Notes: a model not told the origin generated them from the letters alone. A DNA stretch of 64,000 nt from Chloroflexota bacterium (GCA_004297765.1 SCTZ01000170.1:37308-101307), one strand, 5' to 3'. Positions 17,285 to 26,798 are shown, numbered from the stretch's first letter. A program made the numbers and translations.

Positions 17285-20200
17285 ATGATGTCCAGGCGAC
17301 TGCACAGCTTCTTGGCGTTGCCATTCCTCGTCACGATCGTATTGTCGTTGTTGCCTACCGGGATCTGGACGCAGGCCGCCGCGCGGGAGGTGTCCGCACC
17401 TGCAGGACAAGCGCCCTCGTACGACCGGCGGGAGATCAGCGCTGCCTTGAAAAACTCTCCCCTCCTGTTCATCGAAAACGTCGGGCAGCTCGATCCCGCC
17501 GCCCGCTTTCAGGTGCGCGGCGGCAACGGCACCATGTTCTTGAGCGAGGATGCCCTCTGGCTCACCCTTATCGAGCCACGCAAGACAGACGGGGCTCTTG
17601 CCCGAGCTCCCGGTCAGCCGAACAGACCGGATGGACAGGAAAGCGATAGCCCACGTCGTGGGGTCAACCTCCGACTGAGTTACGCGGGCTCCAACCCTCA
17701 CCCCATCATAGAACCCTTCGATCGTCTGGACACCCACGTCTCGTACTTCATCGGCGCCGATGCGAGCAAATGGCACCCGGACGTGCCAGTGTGGGGCGGA
17801 GTACGCTACCGGGAGCTTTATCCGGGCATTGACTTGGAGGTGACGAGCGAGGGCGGACAACTGATGCAGCGCATGGTGGCCCGTGCCGGCTCCGATCCGA
17901 GCGCGGTGCGCCTGCGCGTGGAGGGGGCGGATGATCTGACCGTCGACGCCACGCGCCTGGCGCTGACCACATCCGTGGGCACGTTCAACCTGCCGCTCCT
18001 GAAGCTGGAGACGGCCGCGGGTGTTCGCTTGCCGGCGCTGACAGCCGCCCGGCGCGCCTCGTCGAGCGAAGTCGTGAGCCCATTCGTGGCGGCGGCAGCA
18101 GGGTCGTCTATCCAGATGACATTGGATGCGTTGTCCGCCAGTGCGTCCGACCTCTCATTCGCCACCTTCCTGGGCGGTGGCGACGACGACGGTGGGATCG
18201 AGATCGCGGTGGACGGAAGCGGCAATGCCTACGTTGCGGGACAGACCTTGTCCTCGGATTTCCCCACGACGGCGGGCGCCTACGATACCAGCTACAATGG
18301 CGTCAATGACGCCTTTGTGGTGAAGCTGAACGTGGGAGGCAGCGGGCTGCTCTATGCCACCTTCCTGGGCGGTGCCGGTTCTGATTACGGGAACGGGGTC
18401 GCGGTGGATGGGAGCGGCAACGCCTACGTGGCGGGGCAAACCGACTCCTCGAACTTCCCCACGACGGCGGGTTGCTACGATACCAGCTTCAACGGCGATT
18501 CGGACGCCTTTGTGGTCAAGCTGAACGCGGGAGGCAGCGGGCTTCTCTACGCCACCTTCCTGGGCGGTGGCAGTAATGATTGGGGGTCCGGGATCGCGGT
18601 GGATGGGAGCGGCAACGCCTACGTCACGGGATACACTTACTCCTCAGATTTCCCCACGACGGCGAGCGCCTTCGATACCAGCATTAATGGCTACAATGAC
18701 GCTTTTGTGGTCAAGCTCGATATGGGCGGCAGCGGGCTGCTCTACGCCACCTTCGTGGGCGGGAGCGACAGTGATTGGGGTAGACGTATCGCGGTGGACG
18801 GCAGCGGCAACGCTTACGTCACGGGATACACTTACTCCTCAGATTTCCCCACGACGGCCGGCGCCTACGATACCAGCTTCAACGGTTATTATGACGCCTT
18901 TGTGGTCAAGCTAGCGATCGGCGGTGGCTCCCTACGAGCAGACCCCACCATGTCCAGACTCTCGGCTGAACCTACATCCGTGCCGGCCGATGGTGGCACG
19001 AGCACGAGCGTCACTGTGCAGTTGCTTACCACCAACGGCACACCGGTGCCCAGGAAGACCGTACGCCTGTCGTCGAGTCGCGGCATCTCGGACACCATCA
19101 CCCAGCCGACCCAGACGGGCGCCGACGGGCGTGCCACCGGGGCCGTTCGATCGACCTTTCCGGGGTCCGCAACCCTTTCCGCCTTTGTCATGGACGACGG
19201 CGTCTCGGTGTTGCAGACGGGGAGCGTCACCTTCGAGCCATACACGTCGCCCAACGGCGATCTCGTGTTCCAGATCAACCAACTTGTCACCACGGGGACC
19301 CAGGAGCTCGGCGATCTCGAGAACGATGCCACCGCCATCGCGGACTACGGCAATCGCTTCCGGGGTGCCGTCGGACAGGATGCGGCGAAGCTGGCCGCGG
19401 ATGTCGTCTTCAATATGCAAGACGTCGTGAGCGGACTCAACAACACATACCATCTGCAGAAGGCGGCGCGCCTTGCCTGTCCGGGTTGTTACGTCCCGGG
19501 CACGTGGAACGTCGAATACAGCTCCAATCATCCTGCGGCCAAGCGGCTCCTGGATATCGGCTCCATGAATCTCGAGAGCGCAGCGACATCGAAGATGGCG
19601 GAGTTTGTTGGGATAGGCGGGTCCAAGTTCTTCGCCGAGTGGTTCCTGAATTGGGGGGCAGAGCAGGTCACCAAGGGCGTCGCGCAGGATGCAGCGCGCA
19701 CTATCTTCGCAACCCGGAACGATGGTATCAGCACGGTGGCCCTGCCCGCCATCCGCAGCACGAGCGAGGACCTCTCCGCGTTGCTTCAGGTGCAGGGAAG
19801 CACTCTACTCTCCAACGTGCCGCCTATCCCATCGGAGCGTCGGAGCGCCTATGCGCGGGAGCTCAACGCGCGAATCTTTGCCGTGCGTGTGCTGGGAGAT
19901 CAGCTTCGCAACGAGCGTGAGACACTCGCTAACTTCTGGCAAGCCCATGAGCAGAACCCCAATGTCCTGCTCGATCTCTTCCTGCGCACGAGCGCAAAGA
20001 GCCTGGCCAAGCACACCTTCGACGGCCCAGGGCAACTCGCGGTCGGCGGTTCGCTGACCCTCTTCGATGGGTACATGGACACAAAACGTCTGACCGAGTC
20101 CATGCAGATGTACAACCTGGCCACGGGGGCGTTGCTCGGGACGCCCACGCACCTCCAGCAGACCTATCAAACCGCCTATCGGGGGCTGGATCGTGTTCGT

Positions 20201-22693
20201 TACGACCGTGGGCCCGGGCTAGCCAGCGGGAACATCGTGTCAGTCGTCAACCACAACCAGGGGAGGAGCACACTGGGAGGCCTCCGGTGGCAGGAGACCG
20301 CTTCGTGGACGGACGTGTCCTTGGTCAATACGGGCGATAGCGAGACGACGTTTCGTGTTCTGTCCAACTACCTGGCCGACACAACGCGTTTTGGCGTGCC
20401 CTGGGCCACGATGAGCAGGGTGGAGGAGGGCTTTATCACCCTCGCGCCGCACACCGGTGGCACGGTGCGCGTGGACTACAAGTGGGCGGACGGCACCCGT
20501 GGCTTCTCTCCGCGCAGCCGGACCTGCATCCCTCTGACCAGCAACTGCGTTCCCGCTTCGGATATCTACATCGACGTGCTTGGCACAAACGACACGGGCA
20601 CATATTACATCGGCGGCTACAATGACACCTGGCAGCCAATCAGAGTATCAGGGTCAGGGGCACAGAAGATGGCGTCCGATGACTCACCAACGATCGACCC
20701 ACCGCTGATGACGTACGTCGTCTCGGCCCCCTGGACGCAGCGGCACGAGGCCCAGATCTGGATCAACAACCCGTTCACCAGCACCCTGCCCGTGACGGTC
20801 ACGCAAACCCTCTCGGCAGGCATCAGCGTCATAGATGCGGGCGGAGCCAATCAGCAGGGCAGCCTCCTCACCTGGAACACGACGGTGCTTCCCAGCGCTG
20901 TCGGAGTAGTCACCTTCACCTTTAGCTTTCCCGCTGCCCCGGGCGCGGACCATGCACTTCCCGCTGCGGTCATGAGCCTCGCGAGTCCAATCGACGGGCA
21001 GATCGTCACGGCCGACTCCAACGTGGCACATTTCCAGGCCATCTGGCCGGTAACGCTGAGTGCGGTAGTTCCAGGCTACGTCTTGCCTGGCAGCAGCCCC
21101 AGTATCGGTATCACGGTCACCAACTGGCTCACGAATACAACGGTCGCCGGATCTCTAGCCATCACCGTGACCGACGCCTTGTCCACGCCGGTGCACAGCC
21201 AAGTTCAAGCCTTCAGCGTCATGCCCGCCGGAGCGGCTTGGTTGAACTTTGCGCTGCCCGGCACCATGAGCCCGGGAGACTACAGCGTGTACGCGGGCAC
21301 CACCGTGAATGGCTCCTCAGGGCAAACCTACCTCGGGCGAGTTCAGGTCGGAGTTCCTGGGCCGGACCTCGTGTATCGCGCTTCGGCCGCAGGCACTGCC
21401 CATCCCAATGACGTCCTCACCTACACCGTGCAGCTGACCAACACCGTCGGTGTACCGCTCTCGAATGCGGCTCTCACGGCCACCATCCCTCTCAGCACGA
21501 CTGTAGTGGCAGGGAGCGTCACGGGTGGGGGCATAGTGGAGCCAGGGCAGATGCGTTGGCCGCTGGGCACGCTGGGAGCCAATCAGTCAGCCTTGAGATC
21601 ATTCGCGGTGAAGGTAGACACTGTGGGGCCGCCAGGCGACAGTCCATGGCGCCTGTCCAGCCAACCGACACTCACGGCCAACGAAATTGCGGCGACGCAG
21701 GGCCCGGCCGCGTGGAACCTGGTGGCCGCGATGCACGCTGGCTTCACCGCCACGCCTCTGACGGGCACGGCCCCTCTGACGGTGACCTTCACTAACCAGT
21801 CAACGGGGGATTTCTCATCCAGCCTGTGGGATTTCGGGGACGGGACGCCGACGAGTACCCTCACCGACCCGGAGCATACCTTCACCACGCCCGGCGTCTA
21901 CACCGTTACGCTGATCGTGAGCGGGCCGGGTGGAACGAGCACGGAAGTCAGACCGAGCTACATCAGCGTGGCTGCCCCACCACCAGGCGCAGCCATTCGC
22001 ATCGTCAAGGCCTCACCCAATCCCTTCAACCCGGCCCAGTCCGGGACGACCCTCAGCTTCGACCTCACCGCTCCCTGCGGCTACACCCTGGCCGCCATCT
22101 TCGACATGAATGGGGCCGGCGTGCTCAAGTACTGGAGTCTGGGCGCACGATCGGCAGGCACTCAGAACATTTTGTGGGATGGCAAGAACACGGCGAGCAC
22201 CGTCCTGGGTGAGGGCATCTATGCCTTCTTCGCCGTCTGCTTGGATGCGGGAGGCAGCGCCATCGCCGTCGGCTCCGATCTGGTCAACATCAGCCCAATC
22301 ATCTCCAACATGACAGTCAATCCCAAGCCGTACTATCCGCAGTCTGGGAACGCCGCCCTGGGCTTCAACCTGTCCACAGGGAGTTGGGCGTTCACCACCG
22401 CGGTGATCCTCAACGCGCAGGGGGCTCAGGTCAAGGTTTTCCCCTGGGCGGTCAGTCCGTCCGGGGCGGTGAGCTACAACTGGGACGGGGAGGACGGCGG
22501 AGGGAACGTGGTGCCCAACGGGCGCTACACATACGTGGTGGCGGCGGTGGACCCGAGCAACACGAGTCAGATGCACACCGGGGTGCTGCTCTTCGACGTG
22601 GGCACGCCGGTCAGCGCCGGGAGCATGCAGGCGGAGCCCTGGGCTCAGGAAGCTATGGAACAATTGCGTAGGGTGGGCGGTGTCTCACCATGA
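17285..22693 (+). CDS. Very large secreted protein: DUF7948-like, SBBP propeller, Ig-like, DUF11, PKD and two FlgD-like modules
   Basis: The product has 1,802 residues. A signal peptide (1-32) is followed by an FIENVGQLD...F segment typical of DUF7948. SBBP beta-propeller repeats (about 290-545) recur as IAVDGSGNAYVTGYT...DAFVVKL. A Big-1-like Ig domain follows (about 550-650), then a long segment I do not recognise. After that come a DUF11-like domain (about 1360-1450), a PKD domain (about 1480-1562, DFGDGTP) and two FlgD-like Ig modules (ASPNPFNPAQSGTTLSF) to the end. The final tail EPWAQEAMEQLR-VGG is shared with the 578-aa protein at 23.8 kb. ATG 17285 is chosen because GAGGTG lies 6 bases before it. 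It is probably exported and surface-associated, with an adhesive or matrix role inferred. Confidence 0.85.
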   Translation: MMSRRLHSFLALPFLVTIVLSLLPTGIWTQAAAREVSAPAGQAPSYDRREISAALKNSPLLFIENVGQLDPAARFQVRGGNGTMFLSEDALWLTLIEPRKTDGALARAPGQPNRPDGQESDSPRRGVNLRLSYAGSNPHPIIEPFDRLDTHVSYFIGADASKWHPDVPVWGGVRYRELYPGIDLEVTSEGGQLMQRMVARAGSDPSAVRLRVEGADDLTVDATRLALTTSVGTFNLPLLKLETAAGVRLPALTAARRASSSEVVSPFVAAAAGSSIQMTLDALSASASDLSFATFLGGGDDDGGIEIAVDGSGNAYVAGQTLSSDFPTTAGAYDTSYNGVNDAFVVKLNVGGSGLLYATFLGGAGSDYGNGVAVDGSGNAYVAGQTDSSNFPTTAGCYDTSFNGDSDAFVVKLNAGGSGLLYATFLGGGSNDWGSGIAVDGSGNAYVTGYTYSSDFPTTASAFDTSINGYNDAFVVKLDMGGSGLLYATFVGGSDSDWGRRIAVDGSGNAYVTGYTYSSDFPTTAGAYDTSFNGYYDAFVVKLAIGGGSLRADPTMSRLSAEPTSVPADGGTSTSVTVQLLTTNGTPVPRKTVRLSSSRGISDTITQPTQTGADGRATGAVRSTFPGSATLSAFVMDDGVSVLQTGSVTFEPYTSPNGDLVFQINQLVTTGTQELGDLENDATAIADYGNRFRGAVGQDAAKLAADVVFNMQDVVSGLNNTYHLQKAARLACPGCYVPGTWNVEYSSNHPAAKRLLDIGSMNLESAATSKMAEFVGIGGSKFFAEWFLNWGAEQVTKGVAQDAARTIFATRNDGISTVALPAIRSTSEDLSALLQVQGSTLLSNVPPIPSERRSAYARELNARIFAVRVLGDQLRNERETLANFWQAHEQNPNVLLDLFLRTSAKSLAKHTFDGPGQLAVGGSLTLFDGYMDTKRLTESMQMYNLATGALLGTPTHLQQTYQTAYRGLDRVRYDRGPGLASGNIVSVVNHNQGRSTLGGLRWQETASWTDVSLVNTGDSETTFRVLSNYLADTTRFGVPWATMSRVEEGFITLAPHTGGTVRVDYKWADGTRGFSPRSRTCIPLTSNCVPASDIYIDVLGTNDTGTYYIGGYNDTWQPIRVSGSGAQKMASDDSPTIDPPLMTYVVSAPWTQRHEAQIWINNPFTSTLPVTVTQTLSAGISVIDAGGANQQGSLLTWNTTVLPSAVGVVTFTFSFPAAPGADHALPAAVMSLASPIDGQIVTADSNVAHFQAIWPVTLSAVVPGYVLPGSSPSIGITVTNWLTNTTVAGSLAITVTDALSTPVHSQVQAFSVMPAGAAWLNFALPGTMSPGDYSVYAGTTVNGSSGQTYLGRVQVGVPGPDLVYRASAAGTAHPNDVLTYTVQLTNTVGVPLSNAALTATIPLSTTVVAGSVTGGGIVEPGQMRWPLGTLGANQSALRSFAVKVDTVGPPGDSPWRLSSQPTLTANEIAATQGPAAWNLVAAMHAGFTATPLTGTAPLTVTFTNQSTGDFSSSLWDFGDGTPTSTLTDPEHTFTTPGVYTVTLIVSGPGGTSTEVRPSYISVAAPPPGAAIRIVKASPNPFNPAQSGTTLSFDLTAPCGYTLAAIFDMNGAGVLKYWSLGARSAGTQNILWDGKNTASTVLGEGIYAFFAVCLDAGGSAIAVGSDLVNISPIISNMTVNPKPYYPQSGNAALGFNLSTGSWAFTTAVILNAQGAQVKVFPWAVSPSGAVSYNWDGEDGGGNVVPNGRYTYVVAAVDPSNTSQMHTGVLLFDVGTPVSAGSMQAEPWAQEAMEQLRRVGGVSP

Positions 22694-22789
22694 ACGGGGC
22701 TTGAGTGCCTATCCGAAAACGAGAGGCGGGGGCTTGAACCTTCGGAGTGGGCAGAATCTGTTCGATGTTGGGGGTGGGGATGCGCCAAT

Positions 22790-22818
22790 CCCCTCTCCTT
22801 TCCGCAGAAGGGAGAGGG
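22790..22818. terminator. Dispersed 3' hairpin CCCTCTCC...GGAGAGGG, copy 1
   Basis: An 8-base-pair stem with an 11-base loop lies about 100 bases after the stop of the large secreted protein. There is no T-run, so a terminator role is uncertain. The surrounding sequence (about 22737-22826) is repeated almost unchanged after the 578-aa protein gene. Confidence 0.5.
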
Positions 22819-22947
22819 CGAGGGTGAGGGTTCGTTTGGTCGAAGAGGTCAGGGAATACCAAGAACCTCAAGTACTGCGACGAGATAGCGAGGATTAGTC
22901 CGCTCTGTGATACAATAGCCTCAACGGAACGAGAAGGAGCAGATACC

Positions 22948-23130
22948 ATGCGAGACAGTGATCAGTCAGCCGAACGTCGGGTACCCAAGAAGAGACCAGT
23001 TAGAGCTAAGATTACCCCGGTTGAACCCCAGCCCCTGACTAGCAACGCCGGTATATTCAAGATCATGGGCATTGGCAAGAGCAAGAAGCAGGGTGGCTAT
23101 TCTTGGCGGAAGCACGAAATCAGCATTTAG
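22948..23130 (+). CDS. Putative antitoxin paired with PIN toxin
   Basis: The product is a basic 60-residue protein (many Lys/Arg, QGGYSWRKHEI at the C-terminus) with AAGGAG about 9 bases before the ATG. It ends 6 bases before the start of the PIN gene, the usual order for antitoxin then toxin. I do not recognise a DNA-binding fold, and the assignment as VapB-like rests on size, charge and position. If correct, it would bind and silence the PIN nuclease and probably repress the pair. Confidence 0.6.
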   Translation: MRDSDQSAERRVPKKRPVRAKITPVEPQPLTSNAGIFKIMGIGKSKKQGGYSWRKHEISI

Positions 23131-23136
23131 CCTACG

Positions 23137-23553
23137 GTGCGAGTGCCGCAGTCAATCCTTGAGCGAAGGGTCTTTATTGACACCTCCGCTTTCTTAGCGA
23201 TTGTTGATGAGGAGATCAGCAAGCGCTGTGTGAGTGAGAAGTACGGCTTTCTGACTACCCGCTTCGTAGTCGTGGAAACCCACGCTGGGCTGCTTGGAGC
23301 GGTGGGAACGGATGAAGCCCGTGCCTTCATCGAAAGCGGCTTGGAAGAGATTACTGAGGTACCGATAGAAGAAAGCGACTACCAATACGCCAAGAGGCTC
23401 ATTCTCGAATATAGGGACAAAGACTATTCCCTTTGTGACGCGATTAGTTTTGCCGTAGTGCAGCGTCTCAGCGTCAGTCTTGCTTTTGCCTTTGACAGCC
23501 ACTTCCGCCAGCATGGCTTCTTTACCCCTCTGGATCAACCCCAGTGGCCCTAA
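23137..23553 (+). CDS. PIN-domain ribonuclease toxin (VapC-like)
   Basis: The product has 138 residues. The PIN acidic residues are visible: D15 in FIDTSAF, E47 in VVVETH, D101 in LCDAISF and D120 in FAFDSHF. Together they form the Mg-dependent nuclease centre. PIN toxins cut tRNA or rRNA when freed from their antitoxin (family knowledge); the target is unknown here. The GTG start follows the putative antitoxin by 6 bases and has no clear Shine-Dalgarno, which fits translational coupling. A truncated paralog lies at 16.3 kb in the same position relative to the RNA element. Confidence 0.85.
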   Translation: MRVPQSILERRVFIDTSAFLAIVDEEISKRCVSEKYGFLTTRFVVVETHAGLLGAVGTDEARAFIESGLEEITEVPIEESDYQYAKRLILEYRDKDYSLCDAISFAVVQRLSVSLAFAFDSHFRQHGFFTPLDQPQWP

Positions 23554-23584
23554 CCTTCTGCCATTTGGCTCTGCCATCCATCTG

Positions 23585-23613
23585 TTGACAATAGCAGTCC
23601 ACCTTACTATCAT
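23585..23613 (+). promoter_or_regulatory. Sigma70-like promoter of RNA leader copy 2
   Basis: TTGACA (23585-23590), 17-base spacer, TATCAT (23608-23613). It is a near copy of the promoter at 16.66 kb. The start of transcription is expected near 23620. Confidence 0.7.
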
Positions 23614-23619
23614 GTCGTT

Positions 23620-23740
23620 GGTCTGCTAGTAAATACCAAAGTTGAGGAAGCGATGATCCCCAGACCTGCAACGTGGTCAGCTCGGCCTTGAGAAGCGACT
23701 GAAGAAAACCGACTCACATACTGGGGGTCGGTTTCTTTTT
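23620..23740 (+). ncRNA. Unassigned structured RNA / leader with intrinsic terminator, copy 2
   Basis: This copy is collinear with copy 1 over its whole length, including TTGGTC-GCTAGTAAA near the 5' end and the loop GCAACGTGGTCAGCTCGG. The stem around the loop has decayed (CCAGACC against GGCCTTG). The terminator AAACCGAC/GTCGGTTT with a T-run (23706-23740) is intact and the bases around it have changed, which suggests that the terminator is under selection. It lies 70 bases before the start of the 578-aa protein gene. Confidence 0.55.
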
Positions 23741-23812
23741 GCGCTAAGAGGCGTGCATTGGTAGGGGACTCTACGTTACCGTACACATCGGAACTGCGAG
23801 GAGGCAAGCTTC

Positions 23813-25549
23813 GTGGATAAAGTGGTCGAGTGGTTCAATGCGTTGACTGGGAGAGGGGTCCCAACGAAGAGGCTCGTCCTGGTCATGTTGCTCGCGATAG
23901 CGCTGGCGGGATCCGCCTTGGCGCAAGCGGCGGGGGAGTACGTGTTCCTCACGAAGTGGGGCTCCTGGGGCTCTGACAGCGGGCAATTCAAGAGCCCGCG
24001 CGGAATCGCGGTAGACACGGCGGGCAACGTCTATGTCGCCGACTATTATAACCATCGCGTGCAGAAGTTCAGCAGCACGGGAAGCTTTCTGACCGCCTGG
24101 GGCTCCGAAGGCAGTGGCAACGGACAGTTCAAGGACTCGGCGTGGCCTGCAGTGTCCGGCGCGGGGATCGCAGTGGACGCCGCGGGCAACGTCTACGTCG
24201 TAGACCAGGGGAACAGTCGCGTCCAGAAGTTCACCAGCACAGGGAGCTTCATCACGGCCTGGGGCTCTTTGGGCAGTGGAAACGGACAGTTCGAGGAGCC
24301 GGCGGGAATCGCGGTGGATGCCGCTGGCAATGTCTACGTTTCTGACTGGTGGAACCGTCGCATCCAGAAGTTCACGAGCACAGGGAGCTTTCTCACTGCC
24401 TGGGGCTCCTGGGGCGGCTACAACGGTGAATTCGAGAAACCGTACGGGGTCGCGGTGGACGCCGCTGGCAATGTCTATGTCGCCGACTATTACAATACTC
24501 GCATTCTGAAGTTCACGAGCACGGGTAGCTTTCTCACTACCTGGGGCTCCTACGGCAGCGGCAACGGACAGTTCTATTGCCCGGCGGGGATCGCTATGGA
24601 CGCCGCGGGCAACGTTTATGTCACCGACACTTGCGTCGGTCGCATCCAGAAGTTCAGCAGCACGGGGACCTTTCTCACCGCCTGGGGCTCTCAAGGAAGT
24701 GGCAACGGGCAGTTCAGCTCCCCGGTGGGAATCGCCGTGAACGCCGCGGGCAACGTCTATGTTGTGGACCAGGGGGACAGTCGCATCCAGGTGTTTTCCT
24801 CCACGTCCGCTGTGCCAACGCCCACGCCGACTCCGGTACCAGCCGTGGCCATCCGCAACGTGCACGCCTCGCCCAACCCCTTCAACCCGGCGCAGGCCGG
24901 GACGACCCTGAGCTTCGATCTCACCACCCCTTGTGGCAACACCCTGGCCGCCATTTTCGACATGAATGGGGCGGGCGTGCTGAAATACTGGGCCCTGGGC
25001 GCACGATCGGCAGGCACGCAGAGCGTATCCTGGGACGGCAAGAGCTCGGGTGGCAGTACGCTGGGTGAGGGCATGTACGCCTACTTTGCCGTCTGCCTAG
25101 ATGCGGGGGGACAGGCCCTGGCCGTGGGCTACGATCTCCTCAACATCAGCCCGATTATCTCCAACATGACGATCAGTCCAAAGCCGTACTATCCGCAGGC
25201 GGGGAATGCTACCCTTGGCTTCAACCTGTGTCTGGCGAGCAGCGGGTTCACCACCGCGGTGATCATCAACGCTCAAGGTGCGCAGGTAAAGGCGTTCCCA
25301 TGGGCGGTTAGTCCGTCCGGGGCAGTCGGCTACAGTTGGGACGGGAAGGACAGTGGGGGGAACGTGGTGCCGAATGGGCGCTACACCTACATAGTGGCCG
25401 CAGTGGATCCCAGCAACATGAGTCAGATGCACGTCGGAGCCATGCTCTTCGACGTGGGCACGCCGATCGGAGCCGGGGCCGCGCAGGCGGAGCCGTGGGC
25501 TCAGGAAGCGATGGAACAACTGCGCGGGGTGGGTGGCGGGGCGCCATGA
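23813..25549 (+). CDS. Secreted NHL-repeat protein with two C-terminal FlgD-like modules
   Basis: The product has 578 residues and a GTG start with AGGAGG 8 bases upstream. A signal peptide (about 1-39, ending ALAQA) is followed by about six NHL blades (about 42-335), each near 47 residues with GIAVDAAGNVYVAD and RIQKFTSTGSFLTAWGS-type motifs. A short Thr-Pro linker follows, then two FlgD-like Ig modules (about 345-560, ASPNPFNPAQAGTTLSF). The C-terminal tail EPWAQEAMEQLR-VGG matches the 1,802-aa protein. Known: NHL propellers are protein- or ligand-binding. Inferred: an extracellular structural or binding protein, paralogous to the large protein through its C-terminal modules and flanking DNA. 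Confidence 0.88.
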   Translation: MDKVVEWFNALTGRGVPTKRLVLVMLLAIALAGSALAQAAGEYVFLTKWGSWGSDSGQFKSPRGIAVDTAGNVYVADYYNHRVQKFSSTGSFLTAWGSEGSGNGQFKDSAWPAVSGAGIAVDAAGNVYVVDQGNSRVQKFTSTGSFITAWGSLGSGNGQFEEPAGIAVDAAGNVYVSDWWNRRIQKFTSTGSFLTAWGSWGGYNGEFEKPYGVAVDAAGNVYVADYYNTRILKFTSTGSFLTTWGSYGSGNGQFYCPAGIAMDAAGNVYVTDTCVGRIQKFSSTGTFLTAWGSQGSGNGQFSSPVGIAVNAAGNVYVVDQGDSRIQVFSSTSAVPTPTPTPVPAVAIRNVHASPNPFNPAQAGTTLSFDLTTPCGNTLAAIFDMNGAGVLKYWALGARSAGTQSVSWDGKSSGGSTLGEGMYAYFAVCLDAGGQALAVGYDLLNISPIISNMTISPKPYYPQAGNATLGFNLCLASSGFTTAVIINAQGAQVKAFPWAVSPSGAVGYSWDGKDSGGNVVPNGRYTYIVAAVDPSNMSQMHVGAMLFDVGTPIGAGAAQAEPWAQEAMEQLRGVGGGAP

Positions 25550-25647
25550 ACGAGGATTGAGCGCCTATCCAACAACGTAGGGCGAGGGCTTGTCCCTCCA
25601 GGGTGGGCAGAATCTGTGTCCATGTTGGGGGGCGGGGATGCGTCAAT

Positions 25648-25677
25648 CCCCTCTCCTTTCCGCAGAAGGGAGAGGGC
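25648..25677. terminator. Dispersed 3' hairpin CCCTCTCC...GGAGAGGG, copy 2
   Basis: This is the same stem, loop and flanks as at 22.8 kb, about 100 bases after the stop of the 578-aa protein. It marks the 3' border of the duplicated cassette. A T-run is absent, so it may be a repeat rather than a terminator. Confidence 0.5.
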
Positions 25678-25783
25678 GAGGATGAGGGTTCAGCCCCTGA
25701 CGCCGATGGGTCGCCGTCCGGCATCAATGATGACTGGCGAAGCAGATCCAGACGGATGGAGAAGCAATCTCTTACTAGCAAAA

Positions 25784-26707
25784 CTAGTCCAATCCGTATA
25801 CCCGCTGGGCGTTCTCAGCCAGAATCAAACGCTTATCGACGTCCGCGATTGGCAGACTGGTTATCCGCGTTGCCTCCCTGATTGGGTGCAGCCAGGGGTA
25901 CTCGGAGCCGAACAGGAGGCGATGCGCCCCAAAGGCACGAATCAGCGCGATTACCTCGTCGTCCGAGAGGGGCTGACGATAGGCGGGTGATGCGGTGAAA
26001 GCTACGGATGTATCGAAATGCACCTGGGAGAAGGCTTGGGCCAACTCGATAGCCTGGTCCCAATAACCGCCGCCGGCGTGGGCGAGCACCACGCGAAGTC
26101 GGGGGAAATCGCGTAGAAGGTCGGCGAACCGCTTGGGCTCGGAATACTCCGGCTGCTGGCCCGTGGCATAGTACCACCCGGTGTGGAAGACCACCGGAAT
26201 GTCATTCTCCTCGGCCCATGTGTACACTGGCCACATGCGGCGGTCACCCGGTGGGAACCTCTGCGCAGCGGGATGCAGCTTGATGCCTCGCGCCCCCTCG
26301 GTGCGTTTGGCTTCAGCCTCCACGATCATGGACTCGACGCCCATCCTGGGGTCTACGCTTACAAAAGGCACAAAAACAGAGTACTCCCGCGCCACAGCGC
26401 AGACCCAGGCGTTGCGACGTCGTACTCGGGAGACTATCTCGGCATTGATGGCCTGGCATTCTTCGTCCTCATCGCACAGATCCCCCTCGAAACCCAGCTT
26501 GGACCAGGCGGCCTCGACCATATCACCCACGGGTGTTGCGCCTAGCAGCACACCTCGATCGATGCCCGTCTCTCCCATCAGCGGGAGGAGTTCCTCAACG
26601 GTTCCGGTTAATCCGACGGCCAACCGTCCGAACTGGGCCCCGGTGCCGACGGAAGCCGTAGGGAACGGATGCACGTGAACGTCGATGATCTTGAAGCCAT
26701 CTATCAA
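25784..26707 (-). CDS. Amidohydrolase-2 family metal-dependent hydrolase (TIM barrel)
   Basis: The product has 307 residues. The amidohydrolase-2 (COG2159) pattern is visible: IIDVHVHPF near the N-terminus, RGIKLHPAAQ, VVFHTGWY and VVLAHAGGGY carrying further histidines, and LLFGSEYPW near the C-terminus. Such enzymes hydrolyse or decarboxylate small aromatic or carboxylic substrates using a bound metal; the substrate is unknown here. I chose a TTG preceded by GGGGAGGG at 8 bases. A TTG 15 codons upstream gives 322 residues but has only a weak ribosome-binding site. It stands alone, divergent from the LigT-like gene. Confidence 0.8.
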   Translation of the reverse strand: MIDGFKIIDVHVHPFPTASVGTGAQFGRLAVGLTGTVEELLPLMGETGIDRGVLLGATPVGDMVEAAWSKLGFEGDLCDEDEECQAINAEIVSRVRRRNAWVCAVAREYSVFVPFVSVDPRMGVESMIVEAEAKRTEGARGIKLHPAAQRFPPGDRRMWPVYTWAEENDIPVVFHTGWYYATGQQPEYSEPKRFADLLRDFPRLRVVLAHAGGGYWDQAIELAQAFSQVHFDTSVAFTASPAYRQPLSDDEVIALIRAFGAHRLLFGSEYPWLHPIREATRITSLPIADVDKRLILAENAQRVYGLD

Positions 26708-26736
26708 CTCATATCCCTCCCCGTTGTCCGATGCCC

Positions 26737-26765
26737 TTGACGTCTGAGACAACCAACCCTACAAT
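26737..26765 (+). promoter_or_regulatory. Sigma70-like promoter of the LigT-like gene
   Basis: TTGACG (26737-26742), 17-base spacer, TACAAT (26760-26765). This gives a 5' UTR of about 27 bases before the ATG at 26799. Confidence 0.65.
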
Positions 26766-26798
26766 CGATGTAAAGGGCAAAGGAACTAATCGCGCTTT

